DNA from: Dyadobacter beijingensis DSM 21582
Lineage (GTDB): Bacteria; Bacteroidota; Bacteroidia; Cytophagales; Spirosomataceae
Direction: 5' to 3'
Length of the DNA stretch: 64,000 nucleotides
Assembly: GCF_000382205.1 (NCBI RefSeq)
Contig: NZ_KB907786.1
Coordinates: forward strand, 1-64,000
Positions 25,234 to 34,235 of this stretch are shown piece after piece. The translations under genes and the position numbers were made by a program. Below the pieces are notes generated by a model. It was not told the origin of the DNA. It was given only the letters and a program-made list of their open reading frames with translations, and searched no databases. How positions within the stretch are numbered: position 1 is the stretch's first letter; each line of letters opens with the position of its first letter.

Positions 25234-25330
25234 CAACTGGTTCAGGAATACTTGTGTGACATCAATTTCAAATTTACATAAACCGTGCGGCTTAAAACAC
25301 GAAAACATGGACAATTCGGGGCATATACCA

Positions 25331-25357
25331 CAAAAAAGAGGCTACCGTTTCCGGTAA
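25331..25357 (-). terminator. Terminator downstream of the ferritin-like genes
   Basis: GAGG-C-TACCG (from 25338) pairs with CGGTA-A-CCTC across a short loop, and on the minus strand the stem is followed by TTTTTT. It lies about 100 bp after the stop at 25457. The rest of the 223-bp gap to the sulfite dehydrogenase start shows nothing else. Confidence 0.65.
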
Positions 25358-25456
25358 CCTCCTCATAATTAATAGTGTGTCAGTCGAACTTGAACATTAT
25401 TCACTCAAAAGTGCATGTATATGTCCAACAGGGAAAGTTTACGTAAATAGGTGTGA

Positions 25457-26248
25457 TTATTTTTTGATAAACGGACCGGCAATGGCCAGTACCGCCTCTT
25501 TTGTCAATGGTTCGTCGAACGCTTCGGTGATGGCCGCATCGGTTTTGGATGCCAGTCCCTTGATGTTCACGCCGCCTTGCGTCATGTTGTCCTCACCTGC
25601 GTAAATAGCTGCTACCGCACCTTCTTTGCCCGTGATCCAGCCTTTCATGGCCGCATTGCCGAGCAATGTGGCCGCCAGTCTGCGGGCAACGGCCGCGTGC
25701 CGTGCTTCCACCGAATGCACCTGCAAAGCATATTCCAGGATTTGCGGATCCGCGATCAGCGCGCCCGCCTGTCCCTTGTATGCACGAACGCCTGTATCTT
25801 CCAGCGCACTCGAAACGGTCACAAAGGTTTTGTAGTTAGTAAAAACATCCCCGAATGCGCCGCCGTATTGGAAGTCGAAGGTCGGCTTCGCGATCGCCTT
25901 CGTGCCCAATGCTTTCACGAGGAATGCCACGTGCTGCGTTTCGTGCTTGCCGATTTGGGTAAAGATAGCCTTATCCGATGCCGGGATAAGGTTCGCGGCC
26001 GCATTACCAGCTTTGTAGAACTCGTCTTCGAGGTATTCGAGCGTGAGGGCGTAGTTAAGCACATCCACCGCTGCCGCCGATTGTGCAAACGCCTTGTTCA
26101 CGACGGCCGCAAATGCGGTCGGTATCGCTGCCGCGGCAAGCTTGCTGCCAAATTTATTCATAAACAGACGGCGCGATGCGTATTCGAGACGTCCCGCTGC
26201 GTCACCGTCTATTTTCTGAAATTGATCTATGATTTTGAAGATATCCAT
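25457..26248 (-). CDS. Ferritin-like domain protein (Ferritin_2 type), second copy
   Basis: 263 residues. The region around residues 30-55 (KFGSKLAAAAIPTAFAAVVNKAFA) looks like a signal or membrane-anchor segment. A four-helix bundle follows, with helices holding LNYALTLEYLEDEFYKAG, GKHETQHVAFL, SALEDTGVRAYKG and HSVEARHAAVARRL. The repeated E...ExxH patterns fit a di-iron ferritin-like fold, as in desiccation-related/Ferritin_2 proteins. The function is unknown, perhaps oxidative or dry stress. It lies 27 bp downstream of a paralogue of the same fold, with which it shares VEARHAAV. Confidence 0.85.
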   Translation of the reverse strand: MDIFKIIDQFQKIDGDAAGRLEYASRRLFMNKFGSKLAAAAIPTAFAAVVNKAFAQSAAAVDVLNYALTLEYLEDEFYKAGNAAANLIPASDKAIFTQIGKHETQHVAFLVKALGTKAIAKPTFDFQYGGAFGDVFTNYKTFVTVSSALEDTGVRAYKGQAGALIADPQILEYALQVHSVEARHAAVARRLAATLLGNAAMKGWITGKEGAVAAIYAGEDNMTQGGVNIKGLASKTDAAITEAFDEPLTKEAVLAIAGPFIKK

Positions 26249-26275
26249 GTTGTGTGATCCTTTAAATGTTGAAAA

Positions 26276-27001
26276 TTACTTGCCTACGTTAGCGCCGGTG
26301 ACGGTTTCCTTCACATAGCCTTTCACGGCCGAAAGAATGTCGGCAGGGGCTACGGCCTTGTCCATTCCGTTGGCGTCGATAATATCGTCGCCCGCGAAAT
26401 CGGTGGATTTAGGCTTGATCAGGTCGCGGATCACCGCCGCATGGCGGGCTTCCACCGACACGATCTTTCCGGCCAGCAGCAAGTAATTAGGATCTTTGAG
26501 CAGTTTCCCGGCACCATTATAAGCGGCTACGCCGGTGTCCTCGAATAATTTCGCAGCTCCCAGCACCGCATCTTTCTTGGTGAAGTCGATGCCGGAGAAG
26601 TTAGGGGTCAGTCCCTTGATCGCCTTATCGCCCAATGCGGCCTTGAAAAAGTCGCGGTGGATGATCTCGTGATCGCGGATGTCGGTCAGGATTGCTTTTT
26701 CGGCATCGGTAATGCCTGCGTACGGCGTAGCGACCACCTGTGTGTAGAATGCTGCTTCCAGCTGTTCCAAAGCATATGCATAGTTGAGTACCCCAATGTC
26801 TCCCGAACCCAGGTCGACGGTATCACCTGTGCCGGGGATCATCGGATCGTCGTCGTCATCGTTGCAACCTGCGGCGATTACGATCGTTCCCAATGAAGTG
26901 GCTAAACCGGCTGAGCGCAAAAACAGACGTCTGTTAAAAACCGACGTGATTTCCCCTTCTCCTTTGCCGTGGGTTTTCTTCGTTTCTGTGTGTTTGTTCA
27001 T
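26276..27001 (-). CDS. Ferritin-like domain protein (Ferritin_2 type), first copy, probable lipoprotein
   Basis: 241 residues. A Tat-like signal (NRRLFLRSAGLATSLG) leads to AAGC followed by five Asp, so it may be lipidated or surface-exposed. The ferritin-like bundle shows LNYAYALEQLEAAFYTQ, RDHEIIHRDFF, LFEDTGVAAYNG and SVEARHAAVIRDL, with Glu/His in the di-iron positions. It heads a two-gene operon. The 656-bp region upstream contains a promoter and a terminator-like hairpin on the same strand, suggesting a regulated leader. Confidence 0.86.
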   Translation of the reverse strand: MNKHTETKKTHGKGEGEITSVFNRRLFLRSAGLATSLGTIVIAAGCNDDDDDPMIPGTGDTVDLGSGDIGVLNYAYALEQLEAAFYTQVVATPYAGITDAEKAILTDIRDHEIIHRDFFKAALGDKAIKGLTPNFSGIDFTKKDAVLGAAKLFEDTGVAAYNGAGKLLKDPNYLLLAGKIVSVEARHAAVIRDLIKPKSTDFAGDDIIDANGMDKAVAPADILSAVKGYVKETVTGANVGK

Positions 27002-27136
27002 AATAAAAGGTTGTGTTGAAACACTCTTCGTGTGTCGAAAGAGTTTTAGCAGACCTACGCAGCCCGGCGGACTTTAGATCAAACGTGTTGAAAGATGGTG
27101 GGAAAGGAAGAGCGGAGAGGGGAGAAAAGGTAGGAT

Positions 27137-27184
27137 GGGGAAGGGAGGAAGGGAGAAGGGAGGAAAGGGAGAAGGGAAGGGGAA
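27137..27184 (+). repeat. 48-bp uninterrupted polypurine tract
   Basis: Every base from 27137 to 27184 is G or A, made of irregular GGGA/GGAA repeats, inside a wider purine-rich stretch of about 100 bp. It lies 136 bp upstream of the first ferritin-like start codon, in its putative leader. Confidence 0.9.
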
Positions 27185-27203
27185 TGAGGGGTGGCTAAAT
27201 ACG

Positions 27204-27229
27204 CAAAAAGAGTCCCTCGTGGGGACTCT
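27204..27229 (-). terminator. Terminator-like hairpin in the ferritin leader
   Basis: AGAGTCCC (27209-27216) pairs exactly with GGGACTCT (27222-27229) around a 5-nt loop. On the minus strand it is followed by TTTTT. There is no gene upstream of it on that strand, so it either ends a small RNA or attenuates the ferritin-like operon. Confidence 0.75.
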
Positions 27230-27373
27230 CGATGCTTTCAGACTAACCGATTAATATTAAATAACGTTGAGTAAATAAATGCCTGAGGTATAATTCAATT
27301 AATGAATGTATAGCGTTAAGTTCTGGCAGTGTGTAGTATTTGTGCTACTTTTTGCTTATCAATAATTTCTACG

Positions 27374-27402
27374 CAAATATAACGGAATATGCAGGGAACA
27401 AG
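27374..27402 (-). promoter_or_regulatory. Promoter for ferritin-like operon or small RNA
   Basis: On the minus strand TATATTTG (27381-27374) is an exact TAnnTTTG element, with CTTG/TTG at 27402-27400 and an 18-bp spacer. The start point would be near 27367, about 365 nt before the ferritin-like start codon. Confidence 0.5.
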
Positions 27403-27657
27403 GAAATAATTGGTTAAAAAATTTTGAATTTTTTTTAGTTACTGTAATAAGATATGGTTACTTGGGCAAAGTGGTTATTAAATTTCACATATGTGACGTG
27501 AAATTCCACAACCTGAGGCACAGCTCCCGTTCCCGCCGGTTACACAGTTCGAAACAAAAATTGGTTAATAACTGATAATCAACTTTTTTTGTAGCTAACT
27601 TTCACTGGCACGAATATCTTTTCAAGTATACATTAAAAATTAAATGCCCGACTGATC

Positions 27658-27957
27658 ATGCGAATAGCCCCGATAGCGATTGCCCTCTTGCTGCTTGCCG
27701 TTACCCCTCATGTAAACGCATCCATACAATCTCCGAAGGATGTGGCCGTTGTTGAACAAAGCAAAGTGGCCGTCAGGCCGGAGGACCTGCCCGAACCGGT
27801 GAAGAGCACCCTGGCCAGCTCGTACTCCGAATGGAAAGTGACGAGCGCGTATCTGGTTACACGTGACGATAATTCTCAGTATTACGAAATCAATATCAAG
27901 AGAGCGGAAGAAACTTCTACCCTTAATCTGGACAAGTACGGGAAGAAAGTCGACTGA
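27658..27957 (+). CDS. Small exported PepSY-like protein
   Basis: 99 residues with a clear signal peptide (IAPIAIALLLLAVTPHVNAS). The mature part has one motif unit: LPEPVKSTLASSYSEWKVTS, then YYEINIKRA, then LNLDKYGKKVD. This order is that of Bacteroidetes PepSY-like/DUF2874 periplasmic proteins, which resemble beta-lactamase-inhibitor folds. The function is unknown. It has its own terminator and precedes an NtrC-type regulator gene on the same strand. Confidence 0.75.
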   Translation: MRIAPIAIALLLLAVTPHVNASIQSPKDVAVVEQSKVAVRPEDLPEPVKSTLASSYSEWKVTSAYLVTRDDNSQYYEINIKRAEETSTLNLDKYGKKVD

Positions 27958-28004
27958 AAAGTCGCTTGAAAAGTCCCTTCCAGGCTTGCAGCAGGCTCAT
28001 GACG

Positions 28005-28033
28005 AAAAGCCGGAGAGATCTCCGGCTTTTTGG
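28005..28033 (+). terminator. Rho-independent terminator
   Basis: AAAAGCCGGA (28005-28014) pairs exactly with TCCGGCTTTT (28021-28030) around GAGATC. It ends the PepSY-like transcript. Confidence 0.88.
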
Positions 28034-28104
28034 TGTTTGTTTTTTGTAATTTTACATCCGGCCCACTCGTTAATTAATATTTATTTTTTGAAATAGTATC
28101 ACCC

Positions 28105-29478
28105 ATGGCTCATCTGCTCCTCGTTGAAGACGATTCCACATTTTCAAAACTGCTCACCAATTTTCTCGGCAAGCATGGTCATCAGGTAAAGGTTTGTACA
28201 AGTATCAAAGAAGCCAGGGAGGCCCTTGGCAAAAATGCCGCGGAAGGGCCGTTTGAGGTACTGATGCTCGATTACCGCCTGCCCGATGGCAATTCAGTGG
28301 ATTTCCTGAAAACGCTCAGGAGCGAGGGCAACCGCACACCGGCATTCATCATGACCAGCTTCCATGATGTTCGCACCGCGGTAACCGCCATGCAGATCGG
28401 GGCGTTCGACTATATCACAAAACCGGTGAACCCGGAAGAACTGCTAATGGTACTGAGAGAGGCGTTAAATAAAGGAGAGGTCACGAGCGTGAAAACGGCC
28501 CCGAAGGCCAAAAGCAGTGCGAAAGCCGACAAGCAGTCGCTCGATTACATCGAGGGACGCAGCAAAGTCGCCAAGCAGCTGTTCGAATATGTGCGGCTCG
28601 TGGCGCCTACCGATATGTCGGTGATCATCCAGGGCGAGAGCGGTACGGGCAAGGAACATGTGGCCAAGTCGATACACCGCCTCAGCAAGCGTGCCGACGG
28701 GCCGTTCGTCGCGATCGACTGCGGTTCATTGTCGAAGGACCTGGCGGCGAGTGAACTGTTCGGCCATAAGAAAGGCGCATTTACCGGCGCATTGCAGGAC
28801 AAGATCGGGCAGTTTGAAGCGGCCGACGGCGGAACGTTGTTTCTCGATGAGATCGGGAACCTGAGTTACGATGTGCAGATCAAGCTGCTCCGTGCATTGC
28901 AGGAACGCATTATCGTGCCCATCGGCAGTACCCAGCAGGTGAAAGTGGATGTGCGCCTCATCGCTGCGACCAACGAAGACCTGATCGCCAATGCTGCGGC
29001 CGGTGATTTCCGTGAAGACCTTTACCACCGTTTGAACGAGTTTAAAATAGAAGTTCCCGCATTGCGGAAGCGCGGCGAGGATTTACCGCTTTTCGTACAG
29101 CATTTTGTGGATAAGGCCAATGAGGAACTCGACCGGAACGTGCGCGAGCTTTCGAAAGAGGTAATGGATGTTTTCCTGAAATACGACTGGCCGGGTAACC
29201 TCCGCGAGCTGAACAATGTGATCAAACGCCTGGTGTTGCTCTCCAAAGAAGAAGTAGCGACGCTGAGCGCGTTGCCGTCGGAAATGATTACGGCTATGGA
29301 AGACCAGCAGAAGCCTGCACCCGGCTCCGACCTGAAAGCGTTGCAGGAAACACACGAGAAGGAAATGATCGAAAAAGTGTTGCAGGAAGTGCGGTATAAC
29401 AAAAGCAAAGCGGCCAAGTTACTCAACATCGACCGCAAGACTTTATATTACAAGATCGAAAAATATCATATCGAGTAG
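28105..29478 (+). CDS. Sigma-54-dependent response regulator, NtrC family
   Basis: 457 residues. Receiver domain (1-120) with acidic pocket VEDD, phospho-acceptor Asp56 in MLDYRLPDG and Lys in ITKPVN. The AAA+ domain (150-380) has Walker A QGESGTGKEH, the sigma-54 contact loop GAFTGA, Walker B TLFLDEIG and an arginine finger region. A Fis-type helix-turn-helix sits at the C terminus (NKSKAAKLLNIDRKTLYYKI). It activates sigma-54 promoters upon phosphorylation. Its 3' end overlaps by 13 bp the convergent hybrid histidine kinase, the obvious candidate partner. No -24/-12 target site was recognised here. Confidence 0.95.
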   Translation: MAHLLLVEDDSTFSKLLTNFLGKHGHQVKVCTSIKEAREALGKNAAEGPFEVLMLDYRLPDGNSVDFLKTLRSEGNRTPAFIMTSFHDVRTAVTAMQIGAFDYITKPVNPEELLMVLREALNKGEVTSVKTAPKAKSSAKADKQSLDYIEGRSKVAKQLFEYVRLVAPTDMSVIIQGESGTGKEHVAKSIHRLSKRADGPFVAIDCGSLSKDLAASELFGHKKGAFTGALQDKIGQFEAADGGTLFLDEIGNLSYDVQIKLLRALQERIIVPIGSTQQVKVDVRLIAATNEDLIANAAAGDFREDLYHRLNEFKIEVPALRKRGEDLPLFVQHFVDKANEELDRNVRELSKEVMDVFLKYDWPGNLRELNNVIKRLVLLSKEEVATLSALPSEMITAMEDQQKPAPGSDLKALQETHEKEMIEKVLQEVRYNKSKAAKLLNIDRKTLYYKIEKYHIE

Positions 29479-32114
29479 GAGAGCGCTTTTTCCTCCACTT
29501 GCTCTATTACTGACGCAGCGTCGTTTACGACCTGCGTCATTTCTTTTTCAGACACTTCCGATGCATTTTCGCGGAGCGCTATTTCGAGGTTCCTGAACCG
29601 GCCCGATAGATCCCGCGCGCCGATCTGCCCCGTGCGCCCGGCCATGCGGTGCATGAGCTCCTGTACGTGCTCGGGCTCGTTGGCCGCAATATGCGCACGT
29701 AACGATTCGATATCGGCTCGGGAGTCTTTCACGAACTGGTCGAGGATTTCGCGGAGTAAGCTTTCGTCGCCGAAAGTCATTTCGGTAAGCATGGAGAAGT
29801 CGAAATCCAGATTGTGGCTTGGGCTACCATTATCACCCGCATTGCCATTACTGCTCACCGCAACGGCTTCCGGCAGCGCGGCGTGGGCTGTCGGTGCCGT
29901 ATCCTTTTCCGAAGACGATTCGAGCAATTCCAGTAATTCCCTGGAATGGAATGGTTTCATCAGGTAGCCGTCGAAACCCATACTGAGTAGCTTCTTGCGC
30001 TCTTCGGGCAAGGCCTGGGCAGTAAGCACGAAAAACTGTACGTCGGCAGGCGCGTATTTGCGGAGGCGCTTCACAAGTTCGGCACCGTTCATGCCCGACA
30101 TCCGCATGTCGGTCAGCAGGAATTTCACCTGATTGTCCCAGGGCCGGCTCAGCACTTCCTCGGCCGAGGAGAATGCGGTATGCGGTATCCCGTTCATTTC
30201 CAGCACCGACGAGCACCATTTCAATATAAAGGCATCGTCGTCTACCAGCCAAACCTTGCCGTTGATCTGGTAACTTCTTTCCGGCGCTTCCTCCGCCATT
30301 TCCATTGCTTCTGCCTTTTTCATGCCGGCGGTGACAAAAAAAGTCGTGCCCTCGCCGGGTTTGCTGGTGACATGGATATTGCCGCCCATGCCTTCCACCA
30401 ACGCTTTCACAATGCTGAGTCCCAGTCCGGTACCGCCATACCGCCGCTGAATAGATGGATCTGCCTGCTCGAACTGGGTGAAAATGCGTTCTACCTGCTC
30501 CTGGGAAAGTCCGATGCCGGTATCTGCAATCTGATATTCGATCCTGAACTGGTGGCCGTTGTCGTGGCCTGCCACCCGGAGGACGACTTCGCCGTTCTCG
30601 GTAAACTTTATTGCATTAGTCAGCAAATTGTACAGAACCTGCCGCAGCCGGAACGGGTCACCATGCAGGTACAGGTTCGGGGTAAGCTTGTTTTCAAGCC
30701 TCAATATCAATCCTTTGGACAATGCATTGGGCCGCAACACCTGCACCACTTCATTGAGAAGCTGATTAATGGAAAATACCCGGTCTTCGAAAGTAAAGCG
30801 GTCGGAGATAATGCGGCTGTAATCCAGCACTTCGTTTACCAGGTACAGCAAATGCTCCGATGCCGAATGCAGTGTTTCAAGGTCCTGTTTCCGGGGTTTT
30901 TCCTCGTTTTTCAATGCTTCTGCATAACCGATAATGGATTGCAGCGGCGTGCGGATCTCGTGGCTCATATTGGCCAGGAAGCGCTGCTTGGCCATGCTGT
31001 GGTATTCGGCTTCCTCCTTGGCTTCTTCGAGGAGCTGGCGGTAGTCGTTACTTTTGGTGATGTCGGCAAAAATGAGGTAGGCCATTACGGCGGTCAGTAA
31101 AAAGAAGCCGAGCATAATCCATTCGAGGTAATCAATGCTGCCTTCTACCATTTTCCTCGCGGCGGCGCTTTTCCCGTCAGACTCCGAGATCACCTGATTT
31201 TCGACCTCGTGCATCGTATCCAGGAGTTGCTTCACAAGCGAGTTCCCTGCCGTTGCCAGCTCCTGTTCCCGGTCCACGAACGACACCGCACGTTTCTTTT
31301 GGGATTTTTCAATGGCATGGACCGCTTGCCCCACTTTCACGATGGTACTATCCTTTTTAACAATGCGGATCGTATCCACCTGCACATTGACTTCCTGCTT
31401 CTGCACCGTCCTGGTGGGCTCCGGGGTAGTCGTTTTATTCTTTTTATTATTACCGAATACACGTCCCAGGAAGCCTTTTTTCTCCGCTACGGGGTGTTTG
31501 GCGGTGTCGGGGACCTGGGTGATGACGGTCGTGGTGGTAGTCCGTTTTTCGGTTTTGACAACCGTGCTGTCAGGCTTCGGTTTGGTGGTGATCAGGCCGG
31601 AAATGGATTTGACTTCGTCTTCAAAATCCTTGTTGGTTACCAGCTTAGAGCGGATTTTGACGTAATCGCCATAAATTTTTTCCCGTTCCCGCAGGATCTT
31701 TTTCATCGAATCGATCCGGATCACCTGCATGGGATCGCTAAGGCTAAGCATGCTGAGCGTATCGAGCGTGGCTGTCAGTTCCACGGATTGCGCGAGCACT
31801 TTGTAGTCTAAAACCTCGCCTTTCAGTTTGCGCTCGTTTTGCAAATGGTCGAGCGTGAGGATTTCCTTGAAAATCTTGTTCACGAGCCGCATCTTGTCAT
31901 CGGGCGTCGACAACGTTTCGAGCGTCATGAGCATATTATTGAACGCCAGCCTGCTGGTCACCCAGGAGGCTGCCAGCGCCACGGAGGCAATGAGGAAGCC
32001 AAGGAAAATTTTCCCTTTTACCGATTTTAAGAAAGACGGGCCACGTAACGTCGACATAGGTTTGTATTGCATTTCAGTACCCAATAACGCATTTTCAACG
32101 GCAAAACGTGCCAT
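29466..32114 (-). CDS. Hybrid sensor histidine kinase with receiver and Hpt domains
   Basis: 882 residues from the furthest ATG (32114); ATGs at 32072 or 32057 are also possible. Order: TM1 (FLGFLIASVALAASW), a periplasmic region of about 300 residues with a Lys/Thr-rich insert, TM2 (IMLGFFLLTAVMAYLIF), HisKA (FLANMSHEIRTPLQ), and HATPase_c (NAIKFTENGE, DTGIGLS, GGTGLGLSIVK). Then come a receiver (VWLVDDD, phospho-Asp in LLTDMRMSG) and a C-terminal Hpt with HRMAGRTGQIGA. This gives a full His-Asp-His relay in one protein, ready to phosphorylate a separate regulator such as the NtrC-type protein encoded convergently. The input signal is unknown. Confidence 0.93.
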   Translation of the reverse strand: MARFAVENALLGTEMQYKPMSTLRGPSFLKSVKGKIFLGFLIASVALAASWVTSRLAFNNMLMTLETLSTPDDKMRLVNKIFKEILTLDHLQNERKLKGEVLDYKVLAQSVELTATLDTLSMLSLSDPMQVIRIDSMKKILREREKIYGDYVKIRSKLVTNKDFEDEVKSISGLITTKPKPDSTVVKTEKRTTTTTVITQVPDTAKHPVAEKKGFLGRVFGNNKKNKTTTPEPTRTVQKQEVNVQVDTIRIVKKDSTIVKVGQAVHAIEKSQKKRAVSFVDREQELATAGNSLVKQLLDTMHEVENQVISESDGKSAAARKMVEGSIDYLEWIMLGFFLLTAVMAYLIFADITKSNDYRQLLEEAKEEAEYHSMAKQRFLANMSHEIRTPLQSIIGYAEALKNEEKPRKQDLETLHSASEHLLYLVNEVLDYSRIISDRFTFEDRVFSINQLLNEVVQVLRPNALSKGLILRLENKLTPNLYLHGDPFRLRQVLYNLLTNAIKFTENGEVVLRVAGHDNGHQFRIEYQIADTGIGLSQEQVERIFTQFEQADPSIQRRYGGTGLGLSIVKALVEGMGGNIHVTSKPGEGTTFFVTAGMKKAEAMEMAEEAPERSYQINGKVWLVDDDAFILKWCSSVLEMNGIPHTAFSSAEEVLSRPWDNQVKFLLTDMRMSGMNGAELVKRLRKYAPADVQFFVLTAQALPEERKKLLSMGFDGYLMKPFHSRELLELLESSSEKDTAPTAHAALPEAVAVSSNGNAGDNGSPSHNLDFDFSMLTEMTFGDESLLREILDQFVKDSRADIESLRAHIAANEPEHVQELMHRMAGRTGQIGARDLSGRFRNLEIALRENASEVSEKEMTQVVNDAASVIEQVEEKALSYSI

Positions 32115-32190
32115 ATATCATGCATCTGTCTGATTTGCAGTGTGAATATAATGCTTTAAAATTTAATGTAAACAGCCTGACATTCAACTA

Positions 32191-32228
32191 AAAAAGGCTG
32201 CCTCCATATCGGGAAGCAGCCTTTTTTT
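32191..32228 (-). terminator. Terminator
   Basis: AAAGGCTGC (32193-32201) pairs exactly with GCAGCCTTT (32216-32224) with A/T runs on both sides. It ends the dehydrogenase gene that stops at 32262. Confidence 0.85.
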
Positions 32229-32261
32229 AATCCACGGCCCAGGGTTACCGGGGCCGCGAAA

Positions 32262-34208
32262 TTATTTGGCAAGCGAATTAATCCACGCCGCGATCTTCGC
32301 AGCTTCTGCCTTCGGAACCTGCGGCATCGGCGCCATTGGCGTCGCATAGTCAGGCCAGTTCTCCGGCTTCGGTGCGTAGATCAGTTCTACGATCTTTTCG
32401 TTGCTGTATTTGCGTTTTGCAACATCGGCATAGGAAGGTCCTACCACTTTCTTGTCCGGCGCGTGGCAGGCAAGGCAGGTGTTTTTCGCCAGTAATGGCT
32501 TCACTTCTTCCCAGGTTGGCGCTTTTGCGGCTGCTCCGGCTTTCGCAGGAGTCGCTTTGCCTTTGCCGTCCGGAGAAACGTGCTCTTTCGCAGGCTCAGT
32601 CGAAACAGATGCCTGTGCTTTGCCCGAACGGGTTGTTTTCAGGTCCGAAACCTTCAATTTATCGCCGTCGGGAATGTTATTCAGCGTATAGTAAGCATCC
32701 GGGTGCACGAGCGACCAGCTGTTCGACGAGGAGCGAACGCCTTCGAGCGAGATCTTGTGTACATAATATTGCTTCATACCGTCGAGCACAATGCGTACTT
32801 TCTTGTTGTCGTCAGATACCTTCACACCGGTGATCTTCACATCTTCCAGGTTGATCTGCGGGCTGCCGTACACGGGATAGTGCTTGTAGAGGTAGCTGCT
32901 CACCTTGTAAGAATCCAGGTCTTCCGCCGATTTGCGGTCAACAGGCATGGTGAATTCGATTTCGAAACCGTCCGGCTGCGCCTTCACAGTGTACATTTCG
33001 AAAGGCATTTTGCCGTTCCAAACGAGGCGCTGCAAGCCCTGGTTGGCATCACCTGCCGATCCCCAGCCACGGTTGGTTTCGCCGACGAACATCGATCCGT
33101 CCTTGTCAAATGCCATACGCAGTACACCTGATTGGAACCCGCTGCGGAAGCCGATGCTGGCACCCTGATATTCGCCTTTTACTTTCTCCATCACGATACG
33201 CATGATGTTGCTTTGTCCCTGGTCGCCCACGAACACCTGGCCCGTGAATGGGCCGAAACCGCCTTTCGTATCGTCGAGGATGAGCTCAGCGGTAGACACA
33301 CCGTGTACACCGTAAGGCAACCAAACAGCCGGAAGCTGAACCATATCGTACTTCTGTTTCAATTGGTACAGGAACTGCGGTTCTTCGCCCAATGTGTTTT
33401 CAGGCTTGATCGCGCGGTCCTGGGCATTGCGGTGCTGGCGGTTGTCGCGCTCGGCGAAGAATTGCTTTTCCGTCAGTTTCACAGGCGAGTTAGGCAACCC
33501 GGCCCATTTCAAACCCGCAGGGTGGCCCATGAAGCCGCCTTTTTTAACCTGGAAAATCGCGCCGGTACCCATCCAGTCACCCTGGTTATCGGTGTAGAAC
33601 AGCTCGCCGTTCAGCATGCTGATACCCGCCGGGGAGCGCACGCCGGTTGCGTAGGGTTCGTATTTACCGTCGTTGGTGATGTGGAAAATCCAGCCACGGC
33701 CTGGTACGCGGCTTTCGCCTCTCCACCATTCTTCGTCACCGAATGCAACGTTACCACTCACGAAGAAGCTGCCGTCCGGAGCCAATTTGGGACCAAACGA
33801 ATATTCATGATAGTGACCCGACAATGGCCATGCGTACACCGTTTCGTAAACGTCCGCCTTACCGTCTCCGTTTTTGTCCACGAGCTTTGTCAATTCGCCG
33901 CGCTGTGCGCAGTACAATGCACCTTCCTTGTAAGCCAAGCCCAGGATTTCGTGCAAGCCCGTCGCGAATTTGCGGAAATAGGGTGTGCGGCTGGTAGGGT
34001 TATCTACGATCCAAACCTCACCACGGCGGGTCGAGATCGCCAGGGAACCGTTGGGCATCGTCGTCAGACCACCTACTTCGAGGATAATGCCCTCGGGGAT
34101 CGGCGGGGTCACGATTTTATAAAAATCTTCTTCTTTCGGAGACTCCTGCGCTTTCAGCGTAGACAGGGAGGCCAAAAGTGCAAATGCTATATGAGCCAGT
34201 TTTTTCAT
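32262..34208 (-). CDS. Periplasmic glucose/sorbosone dehydrogenase-like protein with C-terminal cytochrome c domain
   Basis: 648 residues. A signal peptide (HIAFALLASLSTLKAQ) is followed by a beta-propeller of the sorbosone/soluble glucose dehydrogenase type (GLTTMPNGSLAISTRRGEV, GLAYKEGALYCAQRGELT, VRSPAGISM, FVGDQGQSNIMRI, FVGETNRGWGSAG). A linker rich in Lys/Ala leads to a monoheme cytochrome c domain (CLACH at about residue 588; Met ligands likely in the PMAPMPQ region). Such fusions oxidise sugars or polyols in the periplasm and pass electrons directly to the heme. It lies 27 bp after the DUF1080-PA14 gene on the same strand, so the two are probably co-transcribed. ATG at 34208 is used. 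Confidence 0.87.
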   Translation of the reverse strand: MKKLAHIAFALLASLSTLKAQESPKEEDFYKIVTPPIPEGIILEVGGLTTMPNGSLAISTRRGEVWIVDNPTSRTPYFRKFATGLHEILGLAYKEGALYCAQRGELTKLVDKNGDGKADVYETVYAWPLSGHYHEYSFGPKLAPDGSFFVSGNVAFGDEEWWRGESRVPGRGWIFHITNDGKYEPYATGVRSPAGISMLNGELFYTDNQGDWMGTGAIFQVKKGGFMGHPAGLKWAGLPNSPVKLTEKQFFAERDNRQHRNAQDRAIKPENTLGEEPQFLYQLKQKYDMVQLPAVWLPYGVHGVSTAELILDDTKGGFGPFTGQVFVGDQGQSNIMRIVMEKVKGEYQGASIGFRSGFQSGVLRMAFDKDGSMFVGETNRGWGSAGDANQGLQRLVWNGKMPFEMYTVKAQPDGFEIEFTMPVDRKSAEDLDSYKVSSYLYKHYPVYGSPQINLEDVKITGVKVSDDNKKVRIVLDGMKQYYVHKISLEGVRSSSNSWSLVHPDAYYTLNNIPDGDKLKVSDLKTTRSGKAQASVSTEPAKEHVSPDGKGKATPAKAGAAAKAPTWEEVKPLLAKNTCLACHAPDKKVVGPSYADVAKRKYSNEKIVELIYAPKPENWPDYATPMAPMPQVPKAEAAKIAAWINSLAK

Positions 34209-34235
34209 TGTCAATCAGAAATAATAGGGTTAAAA

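Larger units (their letters stand above)
27002..27657. other. 656-bp non-coding divergent region
   Basis: No protein-like frame is seen. It contains a polypurine tract (27137-27184), a minus-strand hairpin terminator (27204-27229), a minus-strand promoter (27374-27402) and an AT-rich stretch (27400-27650). The AT-rich part presumably carries the promoter of the plus-strand PepSY-like gene. Confidence 0.7.
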
